Positions 34,375 through 43,245 of a stretch of DNA of 64,000 bases are shown in pieces (position 1 is the first letter of the stretch; each line of letters starts with the position of its first letter). The notes under the pieces were generated by a model. It was not told the DNA's origin. It did not search any database and saw only the letters and a list, made by a program, of their open reading frames with translations. Made by a program: the position numbers and the translations under genes. The DNA is from AWTP1-13 sp033764875 (GTDB lineage Bacteria > Pseudomonadota > Alphaproteobacteria > Rhizobiales > Hyphomicrobiaceae), in NCBI GenBank assembly GCA_033764875.1, contig JANRIO010000004.1, forward strand, positions 99,793-163,792, written 5' to 3'.

Positions 34375-35274
34375 ATGTCCTCGATCTCGAAGCCCACCAT
34401 TCTCTCCTGCGCCGTCACAGGCAACTTTCCCACGCGCCAGCACAACCCCAACCTGCCCGTGACACCGCAGGAGATCGCGGACGCCTGCATCGGCGCGGCC
34501 AAGGCCGGGGCCGCCATCTGCCACATCCACGTCCGGGATCCCTCGACCGGGCTGCCCTCGATGGAGCTCGCCTACTACCGCGAGGTGGTCGAGCGCATCC
34601 GGGCGAGCGACACCGATCTCATCATCAACCTGACGACGGGCCCGGGCGGCCGCTACGTGCCGAGCGACGAGGATCCGCAGAAACCGGCGCCGAGCTCGCT
34701 GCTCAAGACGCCCGAGATCCGCGTCGAGCACGTGGTCGCGCTGAGACCGGAGATCTGCACGCTCGACCTCAACACGATGTGGTTCGGCGGCGGCGCCGTG
34801 ATCAACTCGCCGCGCAACGTCAAGATCATGGCGGAGAAGATGTACGCCGCGGGCGTCAAGCCGGAGCTGGAGGTGTTCGACACCGGCGACATCGCGCTCG
34901 CCCACGATCTTCTCGCCGACGGCACGCTGCGCCAGCCGACGCTGTTCCAGATCGTCACCGGCATCAAGTACGGCATGGTCTCGAGCCCGGAGATGATGGT
35001 GCTGGCGCGCAACCTGCTGCCCAAGGGGTGCGAGTGGGCGGCCTTCGGCGCCGGCCGGCACGCCTTCACCATGCTGGCGCAGGCCTACATCCTGGGCGGC
35101 CACTGCCGCATCGGCATGGAGGACACGGTGCACATCGCGCGCGGCGTGCCGGCGCCCAGCAACGCCGCGCTCGTCGAGAAGGCGGTGCGCATCCTCACCG
35201 AGCTCGGCGGCAAGATCGCAACCGTCGCCGAGGCCCGCCAGATCCTCGGCCTGGCGCCGAAGGCCAAGGCGTAG
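34375..35274 (+). CDS. Beta-keto acid cleavage enzyme (BKACE, DUF849)
   Basis: 299-residue TIM-barrel enzyme. The zinc-binding motif AICHIHVRDPSTG is intact, followed by LIINLTTGPGGRYVP, and GHCRIGMEDT near the C-terminus. BKACE enzymes condense a beta-keto acid with acetyl-CoA and cleave it to acetoacetate and a new acyl-CoA. Substrate specificity cannot be read reliably here. It is divergent from the sulfonate operon and convergent with the DapA-family gene. The start at 34375 has only a weak Shine-Dalgarno. Confidence 0.9.
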   Translation: MSSISKPTILSCAVTGNFPTRQHNPNLPVTPQEIADACIGAAKAGAAICHIHVRDPSTGLPSMELAYYREVVERIRASDTDLIINLTTGPGGRYVPSDEDPQKPAPSSLLKTPEIRVEHVVALRPEICTLDLNTMWFGGGAVINSPRNVKIMAEKMYAAGVKPELEVFDTGDIALAHDLLADGTLRQPTLFQIVTGIKYGMVSSPEMMVLARNLLPKGCEWAAFGAGRHAFTMLAQAYILGGHCRIGMEDTVHIARGVPAPSNAALVEKAVRILTELGGKIATVAEARQILGLAPKAKA

Positions 35275-35340
35275 AGGCCGGCGCGCTGGCTGACTGCGCA
35301 GATTGCGCCACGGGCATCCAGATCGTGCAGCGCTGACGGG

Positions 35341-36276
35341 TCAGCCCGCGAGCCCGGCGGCGCGGGGATCGCGCACGGCCAGGCGCTGCAAGAGATAGTC
35401 GACCTCGGCCTGGGCGGCCCGCGACATCCGGGACGCGGGTGCGCGCTGGGCATCCGAGGCGATGGCGCCGCGGCGCCTCAGGACGTACTTGCGTACCGCC
35501 AGCCCCAGGCCCGGCTGCTGCTCGTAGCGCAACAGCGGCAGGTGCACATCGAACAGGTCGTGGGCGGCATCGCGGCGACCCTCGCCCTGCAGGCGAATGA
35601 CATTTGCCAGCATGTCGGGGAAGGCATAGCCGGTCATGGCGCCGTCGGCGCCGCGCTCCATCTCGAAGTCGAGGAACAGGCCGCCGTTGCCGGTCAGGAT
35701 CGAGATGTGCCGCATCGAGCCGTCCGTCTCGAAGGCGCGGACGGCGCTGATCTTCTCGAGCCCCGGCCAGTCCTCGTGCTTGAGCATCTTGCAGGAGGGG
35801 TGCGCCATGACGATGCGGCGGATGACGCCGGGCGCCATCTGCACCCCGCTCGCCAGCGGATAGTCCTGGATCACGAAGGGCACGTCGCTGCCGATGGCGG
35901 CGACGCACTGGTCGTAGTAGGCGCAGATCTGGTCGTCGGTGCGCACGGTCCCCGGCGGGGCAATCATGACGCCGGCGGCGCCCGCCTCCATCACGGCGGT
36001 TGCAAGCGTGCGCATGGAGGCAAATCCCGGCGCCGAGACGCCGACGATGACGGGCAGCCCCGCGGCACGCCTCACCACGCGCCGGGAGAAGCCGATCGCC
36101 TCGTCGGTGTCGAGCTTGGGGGCCTCGCCCATCATGCCGAGAACGGTCAGCCCGGCGACGCCGCAGTCGCGGTAGAAATCGACCATGCGGTCGGTGGAGG
36201 TCTCGTCGATGCGGCCGCCGTCATCGAACGGGGTGACGGCGATCACGTAGACGCCACGGGCAGCTTCGCTCAGCAC
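35341..36276 (-). CDS. Dihydrodipicolinate synthase-family aldolase (DapA/NanA superfamily)
   Basis: 311-residue class I aldolase. The GTG at 36276 is chosen because GAGGAGG lies 6 bases upstream. The Schiff-base Lys is Lys166 (CKMLKHEDW) and the partner Tyr is Tyr139 (IQDYPLASG), both conserved. The GMMGEAP segment replaces the GTTGE signature of DHDPS, so this is not the lysine-pathway enzyme. It should cleave or form a pyruvate-linked hydroxy acid. It stands alone, divergent from the epimerase operon. Confidence 0.85.
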   Translation of the reverse strand: MLSEAARGVYVIAVTPFDDGGRIDETSTDRMVDFYRDCGVAGLTVLGMMGEAPKLDTDEAIGFSRRVVRRAAGLPVIVGVSAPGFASMRTLATAVMEAGAAGVMIAPPGTVRTDDQICAYYDQCVAAIGSDVPFVIQDYPLASGVQMAPGVIRRIVMAHPSCKMLKHEDWPGLEKISAVRAFETDGSMRHISILTGNGGLFLDFEMERGADGAMTGYAFPDMLANVIRLQGEGRRDAAHDLFDVHLPLLRYEQQPGLGLAVRKYVLRRRGAIASDAQRAPASRMSRAAQAEVDYLLQRLAVRDPRAAGLAG

Positions 36277-36480
36277 GGCAGGCCTCCTCGACGCTCTGTT
36301 GGGCAGATGTTGCCCGAACTCAGGGCAGATCGGCCGCTGCGCGCGCACCGCTCCCCGTTCCGGTCACGACAGGCTTCATAGCGCCCATGCGCGCGGCAAG
36401 GAAGCGCGCGGGGAAGATTGCTGCCCCTCGGCCGGCGGTCTAGCATCGGCGGCAGCATGAGGGCAGGCGCGGAGGACCGG

Positions 36481-37434
36481 GTGCACATCCTGATATTCGG
36501 CGGCGCGGGCTTCGTCGGCCTCAACATCGCTGCTGCATGTCTCGAGGCCGGGCACCGCGTCACCCTGCTCGACAGGTCGCCGCCACCGCCCGCGTTCGGC
36601 ACGGGGGCCGCTTTCGTGCAGGGAGACGTCCGCGATGCGACCGCCGTCGATGCGGCGGTTGCCGACGTCGACATCGCGATCCTCGGCGCGGCGGTGACGG
36701 CGGGCGCGGCCCGCGAGGCGGCCGACCCCGGAGGCATTCTGGCCGTCAATCTCATGGCGTTGCCGCCCATTCTCGAGGCCTGCCGCAGGCGCGGCGTGTC
36801 GCGCGTGATCAATCTCAGCTCGGCGGCTGCCTACGGGGCAGCGCCCGCCGTCGACGGCCTGCTGCGCGAGACGACCCCTGCCGAGCCCGAGAGCCTCTAT
36901 GCCGTGACCAAGTTCGCCTCCGAGCGGGTGGGGCATCGGCTCGCCGCACACTGGCACCTCGACCTGGTCAGCGTGCGCCTGAGCGCCGTGTTCGGGCGCT
37001 GGGAGCGCGACACCGGCGTGCGGGATACGCTGAGCCCGCAGGCGCAGATCCTGGCGGCGGCGGCCGCAGGCCGGGCCGCGCTCCTGCCGCGCCCGGGCGA
37101 GCGCGACTGGATCTACGCGGGCGACGTGGCGGAGGCGGTCCTTGCCATTGCCACGGCGAAATCGAAGCTTGCGCCACTCTACAACGTCGGCTCCGGCCGC
37201 CGGTGGAGCGCGCTCGCCTGGGGCCAGGCCTTCGCCCGGCACGTGCCGGGCTTCGCCTGCCGGCTGGCAGGCCCACAGGAAGCGCCCAACGTCGATCTCC
37301 ATTCCAACGTCGACAGGCCGTCGCTGGCCGCGGACCTGCTGCAGCGCGACGTCGGCTGGTCCGCCCGCTTCGACCTGGAGACGAGCGCACACGACCTCGC
37401 CGGCTGGTGGCGGCAACACGGGAAGGACGCATGA
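36481..37434 (+). CDS. NAD-dependent epimerase/dehydratase (extended SDR)
   Basis: 317-residue extended SDR: Rossmann motif LIFGGAGFVGLNIA, NLSSAAAYG, and the catalytic Tyr-x3-Lys (LYAVTKFASE). The GTG at 36481 is preferred because GGAGG lies 5 bases upstream and the coding strand starts at once with the Rossmann fold; the ATGs at 36418 and 36457 would add a leader. Substrates are usually nucleotide sugars or, in catabolic settings, sugar acids. It overlaps the next SDR by 4 bases and leads a seven-gene plus-strand run. Confidence 0.85.
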   Translation: MHILIFGGAGFVGLNIAAACLEAGHRVTLLDRSPPPPAFGTGAAFVQGDVRDATAVDAAVADVDIAILGAAVTAGAAREAADPGGILAVNLMALPPILEACRRRGVSRVINLSSAAAYGAAPAVDGLLRETTPAEPESLYAVTKFASERVGHRLAAHWHLDLVSVRLSAVFGRWERDTGVRDTLSPQAQILAAAAAGRAALLPRPGERDWIYAGDVAEAVLAIATAKSKLAPLYNVGSGRRWSALAWGQAFARHVPGFACRLAGPQEAPNVDLHSNVDRPSLAADLLQRDVGWSARFDLETSAHDLAGWWRQHGKDA

Positions 37435-38195
37435 GGCTCGAAGGCAAATCCGCGGTCGTCACCGGCGGCGGCTCCGGCATCGGCCGGGCCATCGCGATGC
37501 TGTTTGCCGCGGAAGGCGCGCGCGTCGCCGTCGTCGACCGCGACGAGGCCGGCGCGCGGGCGACGGCGGCGGACGCCATCGCCGCGGCGGGCAACCCGGC
37601 GCAGGCCTACGCGTGCGACGTGGGCGAGCCCGCAGCCGTCGCAGCCACGGCCGCGCAGATCCTTGCCGCGCAGGGCGGCATCGACATCCTCGTCACGGCC
37701 GCCGGCTTCTCCTGCGGCGGAACGGTGCTGACGACCTCGGTGCAGGACTGGGACGCGGTGTTCCGCGCCAACGTCGGCGGCACATGGCTGTGGGCGCGCG
37801 CCGCCATCCCCTCCATGCAGCAGCGCGGCGGGGGCTCCATCGTGACGTTCGCCTCGCAACTGGCGGTGGCGGGCGGACGGGGCAACAGCGCCTACATCGC
37901 CGCCAAGGGCGCCATCCTCAGCCTGACCCGCACCATGGCGCTCGACTTCGCCCCGGACCGGATCCGCGTCAACGCCATCGCGCCGGGCGCCATCGAGACG
38001 CCGATGCTGGCGCGCAGCTTCGCCCGTCATGCCGAGCCCGAGACGGTGCGCGACGCCTCCCGGCGCCGGCACGCGCTGCAGCGCTTCGGCACGCCGCGCG
38101 AGGTCGCGGAGGCCGCCCTCTATCTCGCCGGCGACGGCGCGGCCTTCACGACGGGCACGACGCTGGTCGTCGACGGAGGCTGGCTCGCGGCATGA
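37431..38195 (+). CDS. Short-chain dehydrogenase/reductase
   Basis: 254-residue classical SDR: TGGGSGIGRAIA, a modified N-A-A-G block (VTAAGFS), FASQ and Tyr-x3-Lys (YIAAKGA), ending in VVDGGW. It overlaps both neighbours (ATGA junctions), so it is translationally coupled to the epimerase and the FAD monooxygenase. The reaction is probably an alcohol/ketone oxidoreduction within the same pathway. Confidence 0.9.
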   Translation: MRLEGKSAVVTGGGSGIGRAIAMLFAAEGARVAVVDRDEAGARATAADAIAAAGNPAQAYACDVGEPAAVAATAAQILAAQGGIDILVTAAGFSCGGTVLTTSVQDWDAVFRANVGGTWLWARAAIPSMQQRGGGSIVTFASQLAVAGGRGNSAYIAAKGAILSLTRTMALDFAPDRIRVNAIAPGAIETPMLARSFARHAEPETVRDASRRRHALQRFGTPREVAEAALYLAGDGAAFTTGTTLVVDGGWLAA

Positions 38196-39625
38196 TGCAG
38201 GGGTCCTCCAACGCCGACCTCGAGGAGCTTGCGCGGCGCGTGCGCGAGGACCTCGCCGCGATCGCGCACCCGCGTGCGCCGTGGCTGACGCCACTGCCGG
38301 CGCCGGGCGGCGGCACGGCCTACGACGTCATCATCGTCGGCGCGGGGCAGAGCGGGCTCGTGACGGCGTTTGCGCTGCTGCGCTCGCAGGTGACGAACAT
38401 CCTCGTCATCGACAAGGCGCCGCGCGACCGCGAGGGGCCCTGGCGCACCTACGCGCGCATGCACACGCTGCGCAGCCCCAAGGATTTCACGGGGCCGGAC
38501 CTCGACATCCCGTGCCTGACCTACCAAGCCTACCACGAGGCGCGCCTCGGCAGGGACAGCTGGCAGCGGCTCGACCTGATCCCGAAGGAGCTTTGGGCCG
38601 ACTATCTGCTCTGGTACCGCGACGTGCTCGGCCTGCCCGTCGCAAACGAGCGGGAGCTGGTCGACATCCGGCCCGAGGGCGATCTCCTCGCGCTGTCGGT
38701 TGCGGGGCCGGACGGCAGCCGGGAGACGCTGCACGCGCGCAAGGTGGTGCTGGCAACGGGACAGGAGGGGCTCGGGCACTGGTCGCTGCCCGAGCCGCTC
38801 GCGGCGCTGCCGGCCGGGTTGCGGGCGGTGACTTCTGATCCGATCGATTTTGCGAAGCTTGCGGGCAAGACGGTGGCCGTCGTCGGGGCCGGCGCCTCGG
38901 CCTTCGACAATGCGGCGACGGCGCTGGAGGCGGGCGCAGCCAAAGTGCTCCTGCTCTGCCGCCGCAGCGAGCCGCAGGTGGTCCAGCCCTACCGCTGGCT
39001 CACATTCCGCGGCTTCCTGCGCCACCTGTGCGACCTCGACGATGCGTGGCGATGGCGATTCATGCAGAGGATTCTCGAGCTGCGCGAGGGGTTCCCGCAG
39101 GCCACCTACGACCGCTGCGCGCGGCACGCCAACTTCGTGCTCGTGCGCGGCGCGGGCATCGGCGGCGCCTACGAGGCGGCAGGCCGCGCGCACCTCGACA
39201 CGACGGCGGGGCCGATCGTCGCCGACCTCGTGATCGCGGCCACGGGCATCGACATGGATTTCTCGTGCCGGCCGGAGCTTGCCCGCTGCGCCGCCAACAT
39301 CGCCACCTGGGGCGACCGCTACACGCCGCCGGAGAGCGAGCGTGACGCGCGCCTTGCCCGCTTCCCCTACCTCGGCGACGACTTCGCGCTGACCGAGAAG
39401 GTGCCCGGATCGACACCGTGGCTCGGCAACATCCACCTCTTCACCATCGCCTCGACCATGAGCTTCGGCCCCTCAGGCTCCTCCATCAACGGCATGACGA
39501 CAGCGGTCCCCAAGCTGGTCTATGGTCTCACGCGCGGGCTCTTTCGCAGCGACGCGGAAAAGCACTGGCAGGCGCTGCAGGCCTACGACGTTCCGCAGGC
39601 GATCGTGCCCAGGGCGGGCGACTGA
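38192..39625 (+). CDS. FAD-dependent flavin monooxygenase-like protein
   Basis: 477-residue flavoprotein. The first dinucleotide motif (VIIVGAGQSGLVTA, about residue 46) binds FAD and a second (VAVVGAGASAFDNAA, about residue 230) binds NAD(P)H. ATGIDMDF is the ATG motif of this group. The fold resembles FMO or Baeyer-Villiger-type monooxygenases, but I do not see a clean FxGxxxHxxxW/P signature, so an FMO-like oxygenase of unknown substrate is the safe call. It overlaps the upstream SDR by 4 bases. Confidence 0.82.
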   Translation: MMQGSSNADLEELARRVREDLAAIAHPRAPWLTPLPAPGGGTAYDVIIVGAGQSGLVTAFALLRSQVTNILVIDKAPRDREGPWRTYARMHTLRSPKDFTGPDLDIPCLTYQAYHEARLGRDSWQRLDLIPKELWADYLLWYRDVLGLPVANERELVDIRPEGDLLALSVAGPDGSRETLHARKVVLATGQEGLGHWSLPEPLAALPAGLRAVTSDPIDFAKLAGKTVAVVGAGASAFDNAATALEAGAAKVLLLCRRSEPQVVQPYRWLTFRGFLRHLCDLDDAWRWRFMQRILELREGFPQATYDRCARHANFVLVRGAGIGGAYEAAGRAHLDTTAGPIVADLVIAATGIDMDFSCRPELARCAANIATWGDRYTPPESERDARLARFPYLGDDFALTEKVPGSTPWLGNIHLFTIASTMSFGPSGSSINGMTTAVPKLVYGLTRGLFRSDAEKHWQALQAYDVPQAIVPRAGD

Positions 39626-39722
39626 GGTCTGGCCCGCAACTTGCTTCGGCTGCGCGCTGCCGCGGCCGGCCGAGGGGTCGGCTAACGCGGCAGAAGCATC
39701 GAAACGTCAACCGGGAGCCACG

Positions 39723-41372
39723 GTGAGCACCGCCATGCGCCATCTGAACAAAAACGCTGCATCCAGATCCTTCGGTGCACTGGCGGTCGCCGTCGCGCTA
39801 TCGCTGAGTCCGGCTCTCTCCTCCCCCGCACAGGCCCAGACGCGCGCGGAGACGCTTCGCTACGTGACGGGCGCGGGCATCAACACGCTCGACCCGACGA
39901 TGCCGGGCTCGACGCGCGAGGCGTTCGCGCTCAGCCTCTCGACCTACGACCGGCTCGTCTCGTTCGGCCGCAAGCAGCTCAACGGCCGGTGGGTGTTCGA
40001 CCTCGACCAGATCCGCGGCGAGATCGCCGAGAGCTACGAGGTGAGCCCCGACCGGCTGAAGATCACCTTCAAGCTGCGCAAGGACGCCAAGTTCCACGAC
40101 GGCACGCCGGTCACGGCCGAGGACGTGAAGTGGTCGCTCGATCGCGCCGTGACCGCCAACTCGCTCGCCAAGGCGCAGCTCCTGACCGGCTCGCTGACGA
40201 GCCCGGACCAGTTCAAGGTGATCGACGCCCACACCTTCGAGGTGACGCTGCCCAAGCCCGACAAGCTGGCACTGCCGAACCTGGCGACCGTCTATCCCGT
40301 CATCTTCAACTCCAAGCTCGTCAAGTCGAAAGCCACTGCGGAAGACCCGTGGGGCCAGCAGTGGACGAAGGAGAACACCGCCGGCTCCGGCGCCTACATG
40401 GTCGAGAGCTTCAAGGCAGGCGAGCAGGCCATCGCCAAACGCAACGAGGACTGGAAGCGCGGGCCCAACGGGCAGCAGGCGTTCTTCAAGCGCATCATCC
40501 TGCAGAGCGTGCCGGAGGCGGCCACGCGTGCCAACCTCGTCGAGCGCGGCGACGCCGATATCGTCATCGACCTGCAGCCGACGGACGCGGCGGCGCTCGA
40601 GGCCAAGGGCAAGCTGAAGGTGATCTCGACGCCGCAGTACAACGCCATCACCTTTGTTTCCTTCAACAACAAGATTCCCCCGTTCGACAATCCGAACGTG
40701 CGCAAGGCCATCGCCTACGCGATCCCCTACGACGACATCTTCAAGGCGGCCCTGTTCGGCCGCGGCGCACCTCTCTACGGTGCCACGTGGCCCGACGGCA
40801 AGGCGCCGGCCGGTACCTTCCCGATCCCGCAGCCGGTGAAGACGGATCTTGCCAAGGCCCGGGAATACCTCGCGGCCGCCGGCAAGCCGGACGGCTTCTC
40901 GACCACGTTCTCGTTCAACGTCGGGCAGGCGGGAATTGCCGAGCCGATGTCGGCGCTGATCAAGGAATCGCTCGCCAAGATCGGCATCAAGGTCGACATC
41001 CAGAAGATGCCGGACGCGCAGATGTCGACGGCGATCAACGAGAAGAAGCTGCCGTTCTTCACCGAGGGCATCGTCGCCTGGCTGCCGTCGATGGACTACT
41101 TCTATCGCAACTTCTACATCGGCGCGATCCGCTGGAACTACTCCTCGCTGGAGGATGCCAAGCTGACCGAGCTCGCCCAGTCCGCCCGCTTCGAGCCCGA
41201 CAAGGCGAAGTACGAGGCCATCGGCCGCGAGCTCAACACCATGCACTTCGAGCTGATGCCGCAGATCCCGCTGTGGCAGCCGAGCCAGGACGCGGTGATG
41301 GCCCCCACCGTGGAGGGCTACACCTACCAGTTCCACCGGCAGGTCGACTACCGCGACCTGAGCCGGAAGTGA
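39723..41372 (+). CDS. Peptide/nickel-type ABC transporter substrate-binding protein (SBP family 5)
   Basis: 549-residue periplasmic binding protein. The GTG at 39723 has GGGAG 5 bases upstream. A Sec signal with a basic start and hydrophobic core ends near SSPAQAQ (about residue 39). The mature part shows the DppA/OppA pattern (INTLDPTMPG, FKLRKDAKFHDGTPVTAEDV, VRKAIAYAIPYDD). Ligands of this family include peptides, opines, sugars and nickel. It starts the transporter part of the operon and overlaps the permease start (GTGA). Confidence 0.92.
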   Translation: MSTAMRHLNKNAASRSFGALAVAVALSLSPALSSPAQAQTRAETLRYVTGAGINTLDPTMPGSTREAFALSLSTYDRLVSFGRKQLNGRWVFDLDQIRGEIAESYEVSPDRLKITFKLRKDAKFHDGTPVTAEDVKWSLDRAVTANSLAKAQLLTGSLTSPDQFKVIDAHTFEVTLPKPDKLALPNLATVYPVIFNSKLVKSKATAEDPWGQQWTKENTAGSGAYMVESFKAGEQAIAKRNEDWKRGPNGQQAFFKRIILQSVPEAATRANLVERGDADIVIDLQPTDAAALEAKGKLKVISTPQYNAITFVSFNNKIPPFDNPNVRKAIAYAIPYDDIFKAALFGRGAPLYGATWPDGKAPAGTFPIPQPVKTDLAKAREYLAAAGKPDGFSTTFSFNVGQAGIAEPMSALIKESLAKIGIKVDIQKMPDAQMSTAINEKKLPFFTEGIVAWLPSMDYFYRNFYIGAIRWNYSSLEDAKLTELAQSARFEPDKAKYEAIGRELNTMHFELMPQIPLWQPSQDAVMAPTVEGYTYQFHRQVDYRDLSRK

Positions 41373-42400
41373 GCGGGCTTGCCCACACGACGCGGCGGGC
41401 GGGACGGCGCCTTCTCACCTCCCTCCCCGCCCTGTTCGGCGTGCTCGTGTTCACCTTCGTGCTGATGCGGGTGCTGCCCGGCGACCCGGCCGTGTTCTTC
41501 GCCTCCGGCCCCAACTCGAGCCAGGAGGACATCGAGATGATCCGGCGGCAGATGGGGCTCGACAAGCCCCTGCCGACGCAGCTCGTGCTCTACCTCTACG
41601 ACATCGGGCGCGGCAACCTGGGCCGCTCGCTGCTGACGGGGCAGCCGGTGCTCTCGGACCTGCGCGAGCGGCTTCCCGCCTCACTCGAGCTGACCTTCGC
41701 CGCCTTGATCCTCGCCCTGGTCGCCGCCATCCCTCTCGGCGTGCTCGCGGCGCTGCGGGCAAACTCCCTCATCGACCACGCCGTGCGCTTCTTCTGCTCG
41801 CTCGGCGTGTGCGTGCCGACCTTCGTGTCCGGGCTGCTGCTGATCTACGTGTTCTACTACCTCCTGGGCGTGGCGCCGGACCCGACGGGGCGGATCGACA
41901 TCTTCACGGCGCAGCCGCCGCGCGTGTCGGGCTTCCTGCTGATCGACTATCTCATCGCCGGCGACCTCGACGGCTGGGGGGCGGCGCTGCGCCAACTGCT
42001 GCTGCCCGCGATCACCATGGCGCTGTTCGTGATGGCGCCGCTGGCGCGGATGACGCGGGCGGCCATGCTCGCCTCCCTCGGCAGCGACTTCGTGCGCACG
42101 GCACGCTCCATCGGTCTCACCAACTGGCGCGTGGTCGTGGTCTACGCGCTGCGCAACGCCATCCTGCCGGTGCTGACCATCACCGGCATCGTGTTCTCGA
42201 CCATGCTCGGGGCCAACGTGCTGGTGGAGAAAGTGTTCTCCTGGCCGGGCGTCGCCTCCTACGCGCTCGACGCGCTGCTTGCCTCCGACTACGCGCCGGT
42301 GCAAGGGTTCGTGCTGCTGATGGCGTCGATCTTCGTGCTCGTCAACCTGGTGGTCGACGTGCTGTACGGCATGGCGGACCCGAGGGTGTCGGTCGAATGA
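41369..42400 (+). CDS. DppB-type ABC transporter permease
   Basis: 343-residue permease of the dipeptide/oligopeptide importer family: N-terminal helix LPALFGVLVFTFVLMRVLPG with the family PGDP motif, QMGLDKPLPTQ, and the docking loop FVRTARSIGLTNWRVVVVYA. The GTG start overlaps the binding-protein stop, and its own stop overlaps the next start. Confidence 0.92.
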   Translation: MSGLAHTTRRAGRRLLTSLPALFGVLVFTFVLMRVLPGDPAVFFASGPNSSQEDIEMIRRQMGLDKPLPTQLVLYLYDIGRGNLGRSLLTGQPVLSDLRERLPASLELTFAALILALVAAIPLGVLAALRANSLIDHAVRFFCSLGVCVPTFVSGLLLIYVFYYLLGVAPDPTGRIDIFTAQPPRVSGFLLIDYLIAGDLDGWGAALRQLLLPAITMALFVMAPLARMTRAAMLASLGSDFVRTARSIGLTNWRVVVVYALRNAILPVLTITGIVFSTMLGANVLVEKVFSWPGVASYALDALLASDYAPVQGFVLLMASIFVLVNLVVDVLYGMADPRVSVE

Positions 42401-43245
42401 TCGCGGCCCAGATGAGACACGTCGGCTGGATCTTGCGCAGCAATCCCGTCACGGCGGTTGCGGCAGGGGCTGCAACGCTGCTCTGCCTCATCGCGCTGGC
42501 CGGGCCGGCGCTCGTCTCCTACGATCCGGTGGCCTCGGATGTGGCAAACGCGCTGCAGCCCCCGAGCGCGGCGCACTGGGCGGGCACCGACCAGCTCGGC
42601 CGCGACGTTCTCGCCCGCATCGTCTACGCCGCGCGCCTCGACCTTGCCATCGCCGCCTCGGCCGTGAGCCTGTCGTTCGTGGCGGGCGCGCTGATCGGCG
42701 GCTTCTGCGGCTACGCAGGCGGCCGCCTCGACCGCGCCGTGGGCCGGCTCGTCGACGTGCTGATGGCCTTTCCGCTGTTCGTGCTCGCCATGGCCATGGT
42801 GGTGGCGCTCGGCAATCGCGTCGAGAACATCGTCATCGCCACGGCGATCATCAACCTGCCCTTCTACATCCGCTTCGCCCGCGCCGAGGTGAACGTGCGC
42901 CGGGACGCCGGCTGGGTGGAGGCGGCGCGCGCCGGCGGCGAGGGGCACCTTGCGATCGTGCTCAAGTTCCTGTTGCCGAACGTGCTGCCGGCCATGGCCG
43001 TGCAGATCAGCCTCAACCTCGGCTGGGCCATCCTCAACGCGGCGGGACTGTCGTTCATCGGGCTCGGGGTGAAGGCGCCGACGCCGGAATGGGGCATCAT
43101 GGTGGCGGAGGGCGCCCGCTTCATCTCGACGGGCAAGTGGTGGCTCGTCGCCTTCCCCGGCCTCGCCCTGATGCTCACCGTGCTGTGCTTCAACCTCCTC
43201 GGCGACGGCCTGCGCGACATCCTCGACCCGAGGATGCGCACGTGA
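42397..43245 (+). CDS. DppC-type ABC transporter permease
   Basis: 282-residue partner permease: HWAGTDQLGRDVLARI (the GTDxxGRD motif of DppC), then AFPLFVLAMAMV and the docking loop DAGWVEAARAGGEGHLAIV, ending in NLLGDGLRDILDPRMR. It is translationally coupled to both neighbours by 4-base overlaps. Confidence 0.93.
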   Translation: MIAAQMRHVGWILRSNPVTAVAAGAATLLCLIALAGPALVSYDPVASDVANALQPPSAAHWAGTDQLGRDVLARIVYAARLDLAIAASAVSLSFVAGALIGGFCGYAGGRLDRAVGRLVDVLMAFPLFVLAMAMVVALGNRVENIVIATAIINLPFYIRFARAEVNVRRDAGWVEAARAGGEGHLAIVLKFLLPNVLPAMAVQISLNLGWAILNAAGLSFIGLGVKAPTPEWGIMVAEGARFISTGKWWLVAFPGLALMLTVLCFNLLGDGLRDILDPRMRT

